Source of the DNA: Lachnospiraceae bacterium
Lineage (GTDB): Bacteria > Bacillota > Clostridia > Lachnospirales > Lachnospiraceae
Assembly (NCBI GenBank): GCA_017622795.1
Contig: JAGAQI010000109.1
Coordinates: 1-39,837 of the forward strand
Reading direction: 5' to 3'
DNA length: 39,837 bases
Shown here: positions 9,025 through 18,665 of the stretch, piece after piece
Position numbering within the stretch: position 1 is the stretch's first letter
Layout: every line of letters starts with the position of its first letter
Notes under the pieces: model-generated
Seen by the model: the letters and a program-made list of their open reading frames with translations, nothing else
Database searches by the model: none
What the model was told of the DNA's origin: nothing
Program-made: the position numbers and the translations under genes

Positions 9025-10710
9025 ATGGCTGAAGAAGTAAAAGACGAAGTAAAAGAAGTAGTATCCAAAAATTTTATCGAAATGATTATTGAAAAGGATT
9101 TGGCAGAGGGTAAGCATACCAACATTGTCACCCGTTTCCCACCGGAACCAAACGGTTACCTCCACATCGGACATGCAAAATCCATTTTATTAAACTATGG
9201 CTTGGCAAAGAAGTACGGCGGTAAGTTTAATCTCCGTTTTGATGATACCAATCCAACCAAAGAAAAAACGGAATTTGTAGAGTCCATCAAGGCTGACGTT
9301 AAGTGGGTTGGCGGTGATTTTGAAGACAGACTGTTCTTTGCATCTGACTATTTTGACCAGATGTATGAGGGTGCAATTAAGTTAATCAAAAAGGGCAAAG
9401 CCTACGTTTGTGATTTAACCGCAGAAGAAATCCGTGCGTACCGCGGTGACTTCGAAAATCCGGGTAAAAACAGCCCATACCGCGACAGAACCGTAGAAGA
9501 AAATCTGGCTCTGTTCGAGGCTATGAAAAACGGTGAATTCGAAGACGGAACCAAGGTGCTTCGTGCAAAAATCGATATGGCATCCCCTAATATCAACATG
9601 AGAGACCCGGTTATTTACCGTGTGGCAAGAATGACCCACCACAACACCGGCGATAAGTGGTGCATTTATCCGATGTATGACTTTGCTCATCCAATTGAAG
9701 ATGCGATTGAAGGAGTAACCCATTCCATCTGTACACTGGAATTTGAGGACCATCGTCCGCTGTACGACTGGGTGGTAAGAGAATTAGAGTATCCAAATCC
9801 ACCACAGCAGATTGAGTTTGCAAAGATGTATTTAACCAACGTTATTACAGGTAAGAGATACATCAAGCGTTTAGTGGAAAACGGTACCGTAGACGGTTGG
9901 GACGATCCACGTCTTGTTTCCATTGCAGCGCTTCGCCGCCGTGGTTTCACACCGGAATCTTTACAGTTGTTTATGGAACTTTGCGGTGTTTCCAAGGCAA
10001 ACAGCTCCGTAGACTACGCAATGCTTGAGTACTGTATCCGCGAAGACTTAAAGCTTAAGAAGAACCGTGTCATGGCAGTGCTTGATCCGGTGAAGCTTGT
10101 TATCGACAATTATCCGGAAGACCAGATCGAGTATCTGGATGCTCCGAACAATTTAGAAAATGAAGCTCTGGGTGAAAGAAAGCTTCCTTTCGGCAGAGAA
10201 CTTTACATCGACCGTGACGACTTCATGATTGAGCCTCCAAAGAAGTATTTCCGCCTGTTCCCGGGCAATGAGGTTCGTTTAATGAATGCTTATTTTGTAA
10301 CCTGTACCGGTTATGAAACAGACGAAGAGGGCAAGGTAACCGTAGTTCACTGTACTTACGATCCTGAAACCAAGAGCGGTTCCGGCTTCGAAGGCAGAAA
10401 GGTAAAGGGTACCATTCATTGGGTAGCTGCAAAGACAGCAGTTCCGTGTGAGGTGCGTTTATATGAAAACCTGGTGGATGAATCCAAGGGTGCTGTTTAC
10501 AACGAAGATGGCAGCGTGAATTTAAATCCTAACTCCAGAACCATCTTAACAAACTGTTTTGTAGAGCCAAGTGTGGCTGATGCTAAGGCTTATGACAGCT
10601 TCCAGTTCCTGCGTAACGGTTATTTCTGTGTAGACTGCAAGGATTCTACTCCGGAACATCTGGTATTTAACCGTATTGTTTCCATGAAGAGCTCTTACAA
10701 GCCTCAGTAA
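9025..10710 (+). CDS. glnS: Glutaminyl-tRNA synthetase
   Basis: A class I aminoacyl-tRNA synthetase that charges tRNA-Gln with glutamine in the cytosol. Seen directly: the [15 protein letters not shown] signature with HIGH, FDDTNP, and [21 protein letters not shown], followed by the beta-barrel anticodon-binding region ([19 protein letters not shown]...). The KMSKS region reads [12 protein letters not shown], a relaxed form where the E. coli enzyme has MSKRKL. The ATG at 9025 (MAEEVK) is preferred; the ATG at 9013 has its AGAAAGG only 1 nt away. Product of 561 residues, near the usual ~555. Its presence means this organism can charge tRNA-Gln directly rather than relying only on the GatCAB route. 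Confidence 0.95.
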   Translation: MAEEVKDEVKEVVSKNFIEMIIEKDLAEGKHTNIVTRFPPEPNGYLHIGHAKSILLNYGLAKKYGGKFNLRFDDTNPTKEKTEFVESIKADVKWVGGDFEDRLFFASDYFDQMYEGAIKLIKKGKAYVCDLTAEEIRAYRGDFENPGKNSPYRDRTVEENLALFEAMKNGEFEDGTKVLRAKIDMASPNINMRDPVIYRVARMTHHNTGDKWCIYPMYDFAHPIEDAIEGVTHSICTLEFEDHRPLYDWVVRELEYPNPPQQIEFAKMYLTNVITGKRYIKRLVENGTVDGWDDPRLVSIAALRRRGFTPESLQLFMELCGVSKANSSVDYAMLEYCIREDLKLKKNRVMAVLDPVKLVIDNYPEDQIEYLDAPNNLENEALGERKLPFGRELYIDRDDFMIEPPKKYFRLFPGNEVRLMNAYFVTCTGYETDEEGKVTVVHCTYDPETKSGSGFEGRKVKGTIHWVAAKTAVPCEVRLYENLVDESKGAVYNEDGSVNLNPNSRTILTNCFVEPSVADAKAYDSFQFLRNGYFCVDCKDSTPEHLVFNRIVSMKSSYKPQ

Positions 10711-10743
10711 AAAGGCAAAAGAGAAAAATTTTGGAGGATTACT

Positions 10744-11598
10744 ATGGCAAATATTTTTTCAGGGCTTGAGTCTTTAGGACTTGGCAATCTGTCCGAAATG
10801 CAATTGTTTGAACATAAAGAAAAAGAAAAGGAAGCGGCTCAAAAAGCAGCACAGCCGGCAGAAATCAAAGAAGAAGATTTGTTGTTTAACAAAACGTTTA
10901 TTTGTAAGGCGTGCGATAAGGAATTTAAGTCTAAAATGGTGCGTGCGGGTAAGGTAAAATTACTCAGTCAGGATACGGACTTACGTCCGAAATATCAGCA
11001 TGTGGATTCCTTAAAGTACGACGCGATTGTTTGTCCGTTTTGTGGTTATGCTGCCCTGCATCGTTACTTTGACCACTTATCCGATACCTAGATTCGTTTG
11101 ATCAGAAACAATATTTCCGCAAACTTCCGTGGTTTAAAGGAAGGAGAGGATATTTTAACCTATGACGAAGCGATTACCAGACATAAGCTGGCATTGGTAA
11201 ATGCGGTGGTAAAGCATGCCAAGGCAAGTGAAAAGGCATATACCTGTTTGAAACTTGGCTGGTTGTGCAGAGGTAAGGCAGAAACACTTCCGGAAAACAC
11301 ACCGAACAGGAAAGAAGTCAAGAAGCAGCTGGCTGAACAGGAAAAAGACTACATGGCGAATGCTTATGAAGGATTCATGGAAGCTTTTTCCAAGGAACCG
11401 TTTCCAATCTGTGGCATGAAGGAAATTCCGTTAACCTATATGGTTGCTGATTTAGCAAGACAAATCGGTAAGTATGACGAAGCGCTTCGTATGGTTGCCA
11501 GAGTTATCACATCCAGAGAAGCAGATGAAAGAATTAAATCCAAAGCAAGAGATTTAAAAGATTTAATCCGTGCGGAAAGCGGCAAGGCAGAAGAATAA
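10744..11598 (+). pseudogene. DUF2225 protein interrupted by an in-frame TAG
   Basis: One continuous reading frame of 284 codons has a TAG at 11089-11091 (codon 116). The N-part has zinc-ribbon pairs C54/C57 (CKACDKEF) and C97/C100 (CPFCGYAALHRYF); the C-part continues at once with IRLIRNNISANFRG and a TPR-like helical region rich in alanine and lysine. DUF2225 relatives run through this point, commonly with Gln-Ile at this place, so CAG to TAG is the simplest explanation. The second half has only a TTG (11098) without a ribosome binding site. A good GGAGG precedes the ATG at 10744. TAG is used as a normal stop by other genes here (2718-3758, groEL). Real nonsense mutation, suppression or sequencing error cannot be told apart from this sequence. 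Confidence 0.75.
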
Positions 11599-11614
11599 TT
11601 TATCAGATACAACT

Positions 11615-11645
11615 AAGGTGGCGGTGCGTGTCGCAACGTCACCTT
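11615..11645 (+). other. Intergenic stem-loop between the DUF2225 and DUF6062 genes
   Basis: A 14-bp stem (11615-11628 with 11632-11645, one G-T wobble and one mismatch) closes a 3-nt loop. No T-run follows, so it is more likely an mRNA processing or stability element than a terminator. Confidence 0.45.
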
Positions 11646-11671
11646 ATTCTGTGACAATGGAGGAGAAAATC

Positions 11672-12409
11672 ATGAAAGAGCAGTTATATACCATTCCGGT
11701 AAATGAAGCTTTTGCGCTGGACTGCGAATGTCCGGTATGTGCCATGCATCACAAATTAAAGGAGGATGCATTGGATTTCACGTTGGGTCCAAGTTATATG
11801 GAAGATGATATCCGAATGGTAACCGACAAAGTAGGATTTTGCAGAGAGCATGTACAGCAATTGTATAACAAGCAGAACCGATTGGGTCTTGCGTTGATGT
11901 TAAAAACCCACGCGGATAAAACCATCCGTGATACATCCAAGCTGGTAAAAAATTATAAGCCGGCCAAACCAAGTCTCTTCAAAAAGGATACAGAGACAAA
12001 TCCATTGCTTACGTATCTGGAAGAAGTGCAGCACAGCTGTTTTGTCTGCAATAAAATAAATAATGTATTCGACCGTTATATTGCCACCATCTTTTTCTTA
12101 TATGAAAAGGAATCAGATTTCAGAAATACGGTGGACAATTGTAAGGGCTTTTGTTCCGAGCACTATGCGTTGTTGCTTAAGGAGGCTCCAAAGCAGCTGT
12201 CAGGAAAATATATGGAAGATTTTACAAACGCCCTGCATAAATCTTATATTAGGGGCATGGAACGGGTAAGGGATGACTTATCCTGGTTTATTGATAAGTT
12301 TGATTACCGTTATACCAACGAGCCGTGGAAGAACTCCAAGGACTCCCTGCAGCGCATGATGATGAAGCAGAACAGCCTGGAGTATTTCCCTGACGATGGC
12401 AAAAAATAA
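11672..12409 (+). CDS. DUF6062-type Cys/His protein
   Basis: A 245-residue soluble protein. The ATG at 11672 is preceded by GGAGGAG; the longer in-frame extension would overlap the upstream gene and the stem-loop. Two similar Cys/His units are visible: CECPVC (18-23) with FCREH (56-60), and CFVC (123-126) with FCSEH (160-164). The pattern suggests two structural metal sites. This matches the DUF6062 family of Clostridia, which has no known function. It sits directly after the DUF2225 gene, another zinc-ribbon protein, and these may form a unit. Confidence 0.7.
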   Translation: MKEQLYTIPVNEAFALDCECPVCAMHHKLKEDALDFTLGPSYMEDDIRMVTDKVGFCREHVQQLYNKQNRLGLALMLKTHADKTIRDTSKLVKNYKPAKPSLFKKDTETNPLLTYLEEVQHSCFVCNKINNVFDRYIATIFFLYEKESDFRNTVDNCKGFCSEHYALLLKEAPKQLSGKYMEDFTNALHKSYIRGMERVRDDLSWFIDKFDYRYTNEPWKNSKDSLQRMMMKQNSLEYFPDDGKK

Positions 12410-12489
12410 AAAAAGAATAAAATCGCCAAAAATAGGTCAAAAGTCCTATTTTATATTACGGAAGTTGTGATAAGATAAGTATATCGAAT

Positions 12490-12516
12490 TTAGCACTCAA
12501 AACAAGAGAGTGCTAA
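12490..12516 (+). promoter_or_regulatory. CIRCE operator (HrcA binding site)
   Basis: A perfect TTAGCACTC-N9-GAGTGCTAA (12490-12498, 12508-12516) stands 46 nt before groES. HrcA binds this inverted repeat and represses groESL until heat or folding stress titrates it. A TATATC -10-like box at 12480-12485 with TTACGG 18 nt upstream places the operator at the transcription start. Confidence 0.97.
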
Positions 12517-12562
12517 CAAATATATAAAAAAGAAAATAGTACTGAGATAAGGAGGATTCATT

Positions 12563-12850
12563 ATGAGATTAGTACCATTAGGAGATAAGGTTGTATTAAA
12601 GCAGTTATTAGCAGAAGAAACAACAAAGTCCGGCATCGTTTTACCGGGTCAGGCTAAGGAAAAGCCACAGCAGGCAGAGGTTATTGCAGTTGGACCGGGC
12701 GGTGTGGTAGACGGCAAGGAAGTTACCATGCAGGTTAAGGTTGGCGACAAGGTAATTTATTCCAAGTATGCCGGCACAGACGTTAAGCTTGGTGATGATG
12801 AGTACATCGTAGTAAAGCAGAACGATATCGTAGCTATCGTTGAGGACTAA
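12563..12850 (+). CDS. groES: Co-chaperonin GroES
   Basis: A 95-residue lid of the GroEL chaperonin chamber. MRLVPLGDKVVLKQL at the start, the mobile-loop region TTKSGIVLPGQAKEKPQQ (18-35), then EVIAVGPGG and the C-terminal EYIVVKQNDIVAIVED are standard. AAGGAGG stands 7 nt upstream. It is first in the CIRCE-controlled operon with groEL 55 nt downstream. Confidence 0.98.
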   Translation: MRLVPLGDKVVLKQLLAEETTKSGIVLPGQAKEKPQQAEVIAVGPGGVVDGKEVTMQVKVGDKVIYSKYAGTDVKLGDDEYIVVKQNDIVAIVED

Positions 12851-12893
12851 AGAAAAAATCTGCTATCCGGCAGTTGAGTTATTATAGTTTTAG

Positions 12894-14525
<1,632 letters not shown>

Positions 14526-14546
14526 TAAAAGACAAATATTGCTGTT

Positions 14547-14993
14547 CGTAAATTACAAGGTGTGTCTATGCTCCGGCAAGGCACACCTTGTTTGCGTGAT
14601 TTCCTTATAAAACCCGCTTTCCTTGCACAGACTTCCCCACCTCTTTCTTTCCACCTTTCGCAGTCATAAACAAAAGTCCGGAACCGAAAACTCGGTAACG
14701 GAGAACTGACGGAAAGCGTCCGCAGGACGCGGTTTTCAAAAAGGGAAACTTGCGCTCTCGGAAAACTATGTTTTCCAGAGACGCAGGTCTCCCTTTTTGA
14801 AAAGTGCTTCGCACATGCCCGTCAGTTCTCCATTTACCTCAAACATTCGGCTTCCGGACTTTTATTCCTGCGAGCGGTGGGAAGTTATCGGTGGAGTCTT
14901 GAACAAGGAAAGCAGAACGTTTTATGCGGAAAATCACGCAAACTAAACTGTGTGTGCACTTGCCGGAGCATTTGACACACGCAAATGATTACG
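14547..14993. repeat. ~447-bp imperfect palindrome downstream of groEL
   Basis: Nearly the whole space between groEL and the next structured element folds on itself around a centre at about 14768. Paired blocks from outside in: 14571-14580 with 14959-14968; 14591-14604 with 14928-14942; 14616-14625 with 14904-14913; 14672-14688 with 14846-14863; 14700-14712 with 14819-14831; 14733-14746 with 14790-14803; and GGAAAAC / GTTTTCC at the tip. Each arm also carries small hairpins: 14556-14590 (CAAGGTGTG / CACACCTTG) near the outer left end, a GTGTGT / ACACAC match near the right end, GCGTCC / GGACGC at 14717-14731, and GTGCTTCGCAC at 14804-14814. No plausible gene lies inside. The first hairpin could stop groEL transcription. 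The whole could be a non-autonomous mobile element or a structured RNA. Confidence 0.85.
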
Positions 14994-15010
14994 TAATCTT
15001 CTAAGAACAG

Positions 15011-15109
15011 GAAGACACCCGTCTCATCTATGAGGAAAACGTAGAGCTGCGAAGCAGCGGCGCACGCCTTTGGCGGGCGGTTTTGCGAATAGTATGAGAA
15101 GGTGTCTTA
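15011..15109. other. Four-stem cloverleaf-like element
   Basis: Closing stem AAGACACC (15012-15019) with GGTGTCTT (15101-15108), then TCTCAT (15022-15027) with ATGAGA (15094-15099). Inside are two hairpins: GCTGC-GAA-GCAGC (15046-15058) and the arms 15061-15068 / 15072-15079. An AT-rich tract with a T-run follows (15109-15120). It lies between convergent transcription units and might terminate either. It is not a tRNA: no T-loop GGTTC is present. The orientation of any RNA is unknown. Confidence 0.55.
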
Positions 15110-15120
15110 TAATTTATTTT

Positions 15121-15660
15121 TTACGCCTGCTCCTTTAACTTCCACGATTTCAGTTCTTCGTACGGCTCGGCTCTTGCAAGCACAATCTTTTCAGCCGTTG
15201 CTCCAAATGCACTAAACTTTTCCTGAACAATGGCAAAAGCTTCTTTTATAGTATCCGGAGTCAATTTTACTACAATTGCTGCATGAGGAACCCACTGGTT
15301 TGGCAGGTAACGTCCACGGTTTCCTACATCGGCATACTGTAATAATCTTTCATTGACTGTTTTACAGGTGGTTTGTAAAAATTCATTCATTACCGGACCG
15401 AGATAAATAACAAACGGATTAAAAATTCCGATATTTGCAAACCAAATAAAATTTTTCGCCATGGATTCTGCAATGCTTTCCATTTCTGAAAGAAGTGCTT
15501 CTTCGTTATCACTAACCAGAGCAGAAACAGTTACATGGGGTGGAATTTTGGACTGTTTCATATAATCACAACCGGTCACTCTTGCAACTTCATCAATCAT
15601 CTCTTGAATCTTATTTTCGGTTTCATTGTCAAATTCCAATGTTACTGCATAGTCTTTCAT
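15121..15660 (-). CDS. 2H phosphoesterase (2'-5' RNA ligase-like)
   Basis: A 179-residue protein. The ATG at 15660 has AAAGGAG 9 nt upstream. The two halves each carry one histidine motif of the 2H superfamily: PPHVTV (His42-Val45) and VPHAAIVV (His126-Ile129). The second reads HxA where HxT/S is usual, so one hydroxyl ligand may be missing or supplied elsewhere. 2H enzymes open 2',3'-cyclic phosphates or 2'-5' bonds in RNA and nucleotides. It lies 26 nt after the P-loop kinase-like gene, probably in the same transcript, hinting at nucleic-acid end processing (inference). Confidence 0.75.
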   Translation of the reverse strand: MKDYAVTLEFDNETENKIQEMIDEVARVTGCDYMKQSKIPPHVTVSALVSDNEEALLSEMESIAESMAKNFIWFANIGIFNPFVIYLGPVMNEFLQTTCKTVNERLLQYADVGNRGRYLPNQWVPHAAIVVKLTPDTIKEAFAIVQEKFSAFGATAEKIVLARAEPYEELKSWKLKEQA

Positions 15661-15686
15661 CTTATGAATCTCCTTTCAATTTTTGA

Positions 15687-16352
15687 TTACACCAACCCAA
15701 AATGTTTTGCCAGCTTTTCACAAATCTCTTCCCTGGTATCTTTACCGTTATCCTCTCTTACCAGTGTAAAGAACCCACTGTTTAGAAACTCCTCGTAATG
15801 TTCCTTACTGTTAATCAATGCCAGACCTTTTCGGTAATTCTTCATTACTTCTTCAGAATTCTCGCAGCTGTCAATGACACTTAAGATAAACTGTTTTTCC
15901 GGGTCACTGCGGTCAAAGAAGCGTTCCACACTCATGGATTGAGGGGAGAGCATTATGGCTATATGGTTGTAGTCAGAAATTTCTTTTAAAATGTCTAAAG
16001 GAATATTGGTATCCACAATTACTTTTTTATCACGGGAAAGGGAGATAAGCTCCGCAATTTCAAATCCTGCGGCTTCCCTGCCTGTACCGTAAATCCAACG
16101 TTCGTATTCTTCCGGGGCACGGGTAACAAAGTCTTTGAAATCAGTCAGGCTTTTTATGTAGCACAAATCCGGCTGAATAACCGGATCTGCGACGGTGTCG
16201 GTTACTTCGGTAAAATAATTTTCGCCGCAGAAAACCATGTCGTATCTTTCTGCAAGCATTTTTACCATGGTGGATTTGCCGGCGTAGGCAGTGCCGGTAA
16301 TAAAGTAAACATTACGCAGATAATGTTTTAAAATATTATTTTCTATGTTCAT
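15687..16352 (-). CDS. P-loop kinase-like NTPase
   Basis: A 221-residue protein. The ATG at 16352 has GAGGT 7 nt upstream; the longer start at 16391 has no binding site. Walker A is clear: FITGTAYAGKSTMVKML (GxxxxGKST, 20-28). VIVDTNIPLDIL may serve as the Walker B-like strand with acidic residue, and RFFDRSDPEKQF supplies lid arginines. The layout resembles shikimate/cytidylate/polynucleotide-kinase-like small kinases; the substrate cannot be named. It is upstream of and close to the 2H phosphoesterase. Confidence 0.7.
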   Translation of the reverse strand: MNIENNILKHYLRNVYFITGTAYAGKSTMVKMLAERYDMVFCGENYFTEVTDTVADPVIQPDLCYIKSLTDFKDFVTRAPEEYERWIYGTGREAAGFEIAELISLSRDKKVIVDTNIPLDILKEISDYNHIAIMLSPQSMSVERFFDRSDPEKQFILSVIDSCENSEEVMKNYRKGLALINSKEHYEEFLNSGFFTLVREDNGKDTREEICEKLAKHFGLV

Positions 16353-16414
16353 GAACCGTACCTCATTTTCCTTATTGTCTTGTGTTCTCATTGGCTAATG
16401 AAAAGTATAGAACT

Positions 16415-16443
16415 ATTATAATACATTCTTTTTTCTTTGAAAA
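16415..16443 (-). promoter_or_regulatory. Candidate sigma-A promoter for the P-loop/2H unit
   Basis: On the minus strand a perfect TATAAT (16415-16420) lies 62 nt upstream of the ATG at 16352. The -35 at about 16438-16443 is weak (TTTTCA). Confidence 0.45.
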
Positions 16444-16466
16444 GCGGAAGACAGATGGTAAAAGTA

Positions 16467-16527
16467 CATAAAAGAAGAACAAGTCTGAAAAATCCGCGAT
16501 TTTCTATTCCTATGTTCTTCTTTTATG
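16467..16527 (-). terminator. Terminator of the interrupted peptidoglycan-binding gene
   Basis: A perfect 15-bp inverted repeat, CATAAAAGAAGAACA (16467-16481) and TGTTCTTCTTTTATG (16513-16527). It overlaps the TAA stop of the minus-strand gene and is followed, in that direction, by a T-rich stretch. Confidence 0.6.
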
Positions 16528-17110
16528 CATACTCTGCAATTCTGCTTACTGCTACATAGATGGCGGAAATTTTGTACCAGGTGTTGAAACCCACCACGCC
16601 ATCCGGAGTTAAGTTAAAAATCTTTTGAAATTCTTGCACTGCATCCTCTGTACCTGTGCCGAATATTCCGTCCTCAGCTACTTTAGGAATCCGCGGATAC
16701 GCAGTAGAAATGACATTTAGCTGCTGCTGGATCGTGCGGACACTGTTACCACGGGAACCTGTGCGAAGTGCTGCACCCGGATAGGAGGAAGGGATTCCGG
16801 AAATTTCTTCTGTGGAATTGATATAAATGCTGTTGCCGTAAAAGTTCCGCAGAATCTGAATCGGTGTATAGCCCTGGTCACCCAGGGATTTACTGCCCCA
16901 CTGGGTCATAAGACCGGGACAGGATACCTGTCTTCCGTCACAGTATTGGGTAAGAATCGGCTGTTTGACATTCGGACGGGAAAGATAATTATTAAAAATA
17001 TTGTCTACCGCAGCATCGATGGTATCGTAGATGTTACGTTCAGGAATCCATTTATGGTCAAAAGCAGTGGAGGAGGTAATGGTGAAGTCATAACCCCGGG
17101 CACGATACCA
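16523..17110 (-). pseudogene. SpoIID-like/peptidoglycan-binding protein, 3' half (split by element)
   Basis: This is the last 195 codons of a gene whose first half lies at 31120-31811. The homologous text begins at the shared Trp codon (17108-17110): WYRARGYDFTITSSTAFDHKW. Seen: the end of a SpoIID-like domain (TQYCDGRQVSCPGLMTQWG; GYTPIQILRNFYG) and a C-terminal peptidoglycan-binding domain (LRTGSRGNSVRTIQQQLN; EDGIFGTGTEDAVQEFQK). Only a GTG at 17120, inside element DNA, opens the frame, with no ribosome binding site, so this half is probably silent in the integrated state. Joined with the other half it gives an uninterrupted 424-residue protein. The SpoIID relationship points to spore or wall metabolism. 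Confidence 0.9.
17106..17110. other. Attachment core, left junction (attL)
   Basis: TACCA. Left of it is the 3' half of the interrupted gene; right of it is element DNA containing ACCAC (17118-17122) and ATTCGGG (17125-17131), the right half of the reconstructed attP palindrome. Confidence 0.88.
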
Positions 17111-17253
17111 CGAGGCGACCACAAATTCGGGATAGAGTTTCTATCACAGAATGCTATCTTATCAGGTGGAAATTCAAGAAGCACAATGGTCGTTATGCAG
17201 GAATTGGACAAGCCGAGAAGATAATTATGGAGCCAGTGGAAAAAGCAGGCTAA
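17111..17253 (+). other. Alternative 3' coding tail of the recombinase in the excised form
   Basis: If the element circularises, the recombinase frame crosses the core (codon ACC, then A|CG) and runs 47 more codons to TAA at 17251-17253. The tail starts TRRPQIRDRVSITECY and includes IRWKFKKHNGRYAGIGQ, and is basic. In the integrated form this stretch has no upstream start and is untranslated. The open frame and the terminator 56 nt further on support it being the native 3' end. Not proven to be expressed. Confidence 0.65.
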
Positions 17254-17308
17254 GGATATTTTGGAAAGATAGATTATTATTGTTAAGATTATGTGGTAGT
17301 AAATGAGT

Positions 17309-17352
17309 AAAGCCATAACCTTAAAGCAGTTTGCTGTGGGCTATGGCTTTTT
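17309..17352 (+). terminator. Terminator near the left end of the element
   Basis: AAAGCCATA (17309-17317) pairs with TATGGCTTT (17342-17350), with an inner AGCA / TGCT stem and a T-run on the plus strand. In the circular form it would end the recombinase transcript. In reverse it may end the methylase-like gene. Confidence 0.7.
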
Positions 17353-17372
17353 CTATGTACTTATATATAGGA

Positions 17373-18665
17373 CTACTCGTTTGTAACAGTTACAGGGGAA
17401 ACTTCAGCCTTTGGAAATAAAAGGTCTGTGGTTTCTGGTGTCCATTGAATCTGTCTGTCAGGTGAATAGTGCTGATTGCTAATCATGAGTTCAGTGTCCT
17501 GCTCCAATTGAACCTGCTCAAAGTGATAACCCTTATTAAAAAAGAAAAGTCCAAGCTTCTTTTTAATAATTTCATGTGCTTGTATAGTATTGTAACGCTT
17601 GTCTGATTTAGGAGCAGAGCTACGGCAGTAATATATGAATGGGTACTTTGCTTTTTCAAGCTTTGCGGAAACCTTGTGGTGGAAGCTGTTGTAATCGTAA
17701 TCTTTAATTCCACATTCCTTTTCACTTCCAATGTAAGGGACATCTAATAAGACAAGTTTATTTTCTTCATTCTCTAAATAGGAAAGACAATCCTCCTGTG
17801 TAATTGTAGCATTGCAGGTAACCAGCTTGGCATGAGCAGGGAGAAAGCCGCCAAGTCTGCGAAAAATCTTGTCTGATTGCTCGATGAACTTTTTATCAAT
17901 GCATTGAAGAATGAAGGTGTATACAGCAATTTCTACATTGCAATCCACCTTATGATAGTTGCGGCGGTTATCTCTATATGTTTCCGTAGCTTCTTTGTAA
18001 ATTCTTCTTTGTGGGTTCATGGTGTCAGGAGTATTGATAAAGGAAAAGTCAATGCTCAAAATTCCCTTAATTAGCTCTAATGGCTTCTTCAACAGTACAT
18101 TTAGAAAATTAGTTCTTAATGGATTTAGGTCATTAAGAATAACTTTTTTCCAAGGATGATTGTAAGTGCCGAAGAAGAGAGAACCTGTGGCACAACAAGC
18201 ATCAACGAAGGTCATCTGCTCTGTATGCAGATTCATATTTTTAATTGCTGTTGCAGTAGCCTGTTGCATATCTGTATTCTTGTACCCAATAATTGTGTAA
18301 AGAGGGTAGATTCTAGACATATAGTTATCCAAATTCATTTCTAAATAAGATAAAATGGCTAGTTCAAGTAGTTGTGAAGGATTACTGTTTTTATATATCT
18401 GTGATAATTTATCTTTCAAGGCGTTGTGAACCTCAATAGTTTTGCAGTGTTTGCTGTGTTCTGGATTACTGCCTAGGTCTGTATGTAGAAATACAGTATC
18501 TGGGTATATTTTTTCTTCGCTGATAAGTAGCAGCATGAGAAGCACCAGAGTGCAGTCAGTATCCATGCAATGCTCTGCAAATATGGAAGGAAAATCTTTC
18601 TTTAACTTTTCTTTGGCTTTCTGCCATAGTTCCATGTTGATTTTAAATTTAATATCTTTCTTCAA
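17373..18665 (-). CDS. D12-type DNA adenine methylase-like protein
   Basis: A 430-residue protein from a TTG at 18665 that has GGAGGG 10 nt upstream; an ATG at 18758 gives 31 more residues but has no binding site. The SAM-binding motif reads FVDACCATGSLFFG (about 153-166), corresponding to FxExFxGxG of Dam-like D12 enzymes, followed by VILNDLNPLRTNFLNVL. The catalytic motif is LLDVPYIGS (308-311 DVPY) instead of DPPY. Methylation of N6-adenine is the family role; the changed proline and unusual motif I leave activity uncertain. No cognate restriction enzyme is visible, so it would be a solitary element methylase for self-protection or regulation (inference). Confidence 0.65.
   Translation of the reverse strand: MKKDIKFKINMELWQKAKEKLKKDFPSIFAEHCMDTDCTLVLLMLLLISEEKIYPDTVFLHTDLGSNPEHSKHCKTIEVHNALKDKLSQIYKNSNPSQLLELAILSYLEMNLDNYMSRIYPLYTIIGYKNTDMQQATATAIKNMNLHTEQMTFVDACCATGSLFFGTYNHPWKKVILNDLNPLRTNFLNVLLKKPLELIKGILSIDFSFINTPDTMNPQRRIYKEATETYRDNRRNYHKVDCNVEIAVYTFILQCIDKKFIEQSDKIFRRLGGFLPAHAKLVTCNATITQEDCLSYLENEENKLVLLDVPYIGSEKECGIKDYDYNSFHHKVSAKLEKAKYPFIYYCRSSAPKSDKRYNTIQAHEIIKKKLGLFFFNKGYHFEQVQLEQDTELMISNQHYSPDRQIQWTPETTDLLFPKAEVSPVTVTNE

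Noticed and set aside
10744-11598. TAG recoded as glutamine by an alternative genetic code
   Set aside because: TAG ends several ordinary genes here (LD-carboxypeptidase, groEL, the methylase-like gene), so the standard code applies.
14605-14814. Minus-strand frame in the palindrome
   Set aside because: It follows the inverted repeat arms, has no ribosome binding site and its text has no protein-like pattern.
15011-15109. tRNA gene
   Set aside because: Cloverleaf-like shape but no T-loop GGTTC, no D-loop consensus and wrong arm lengths.
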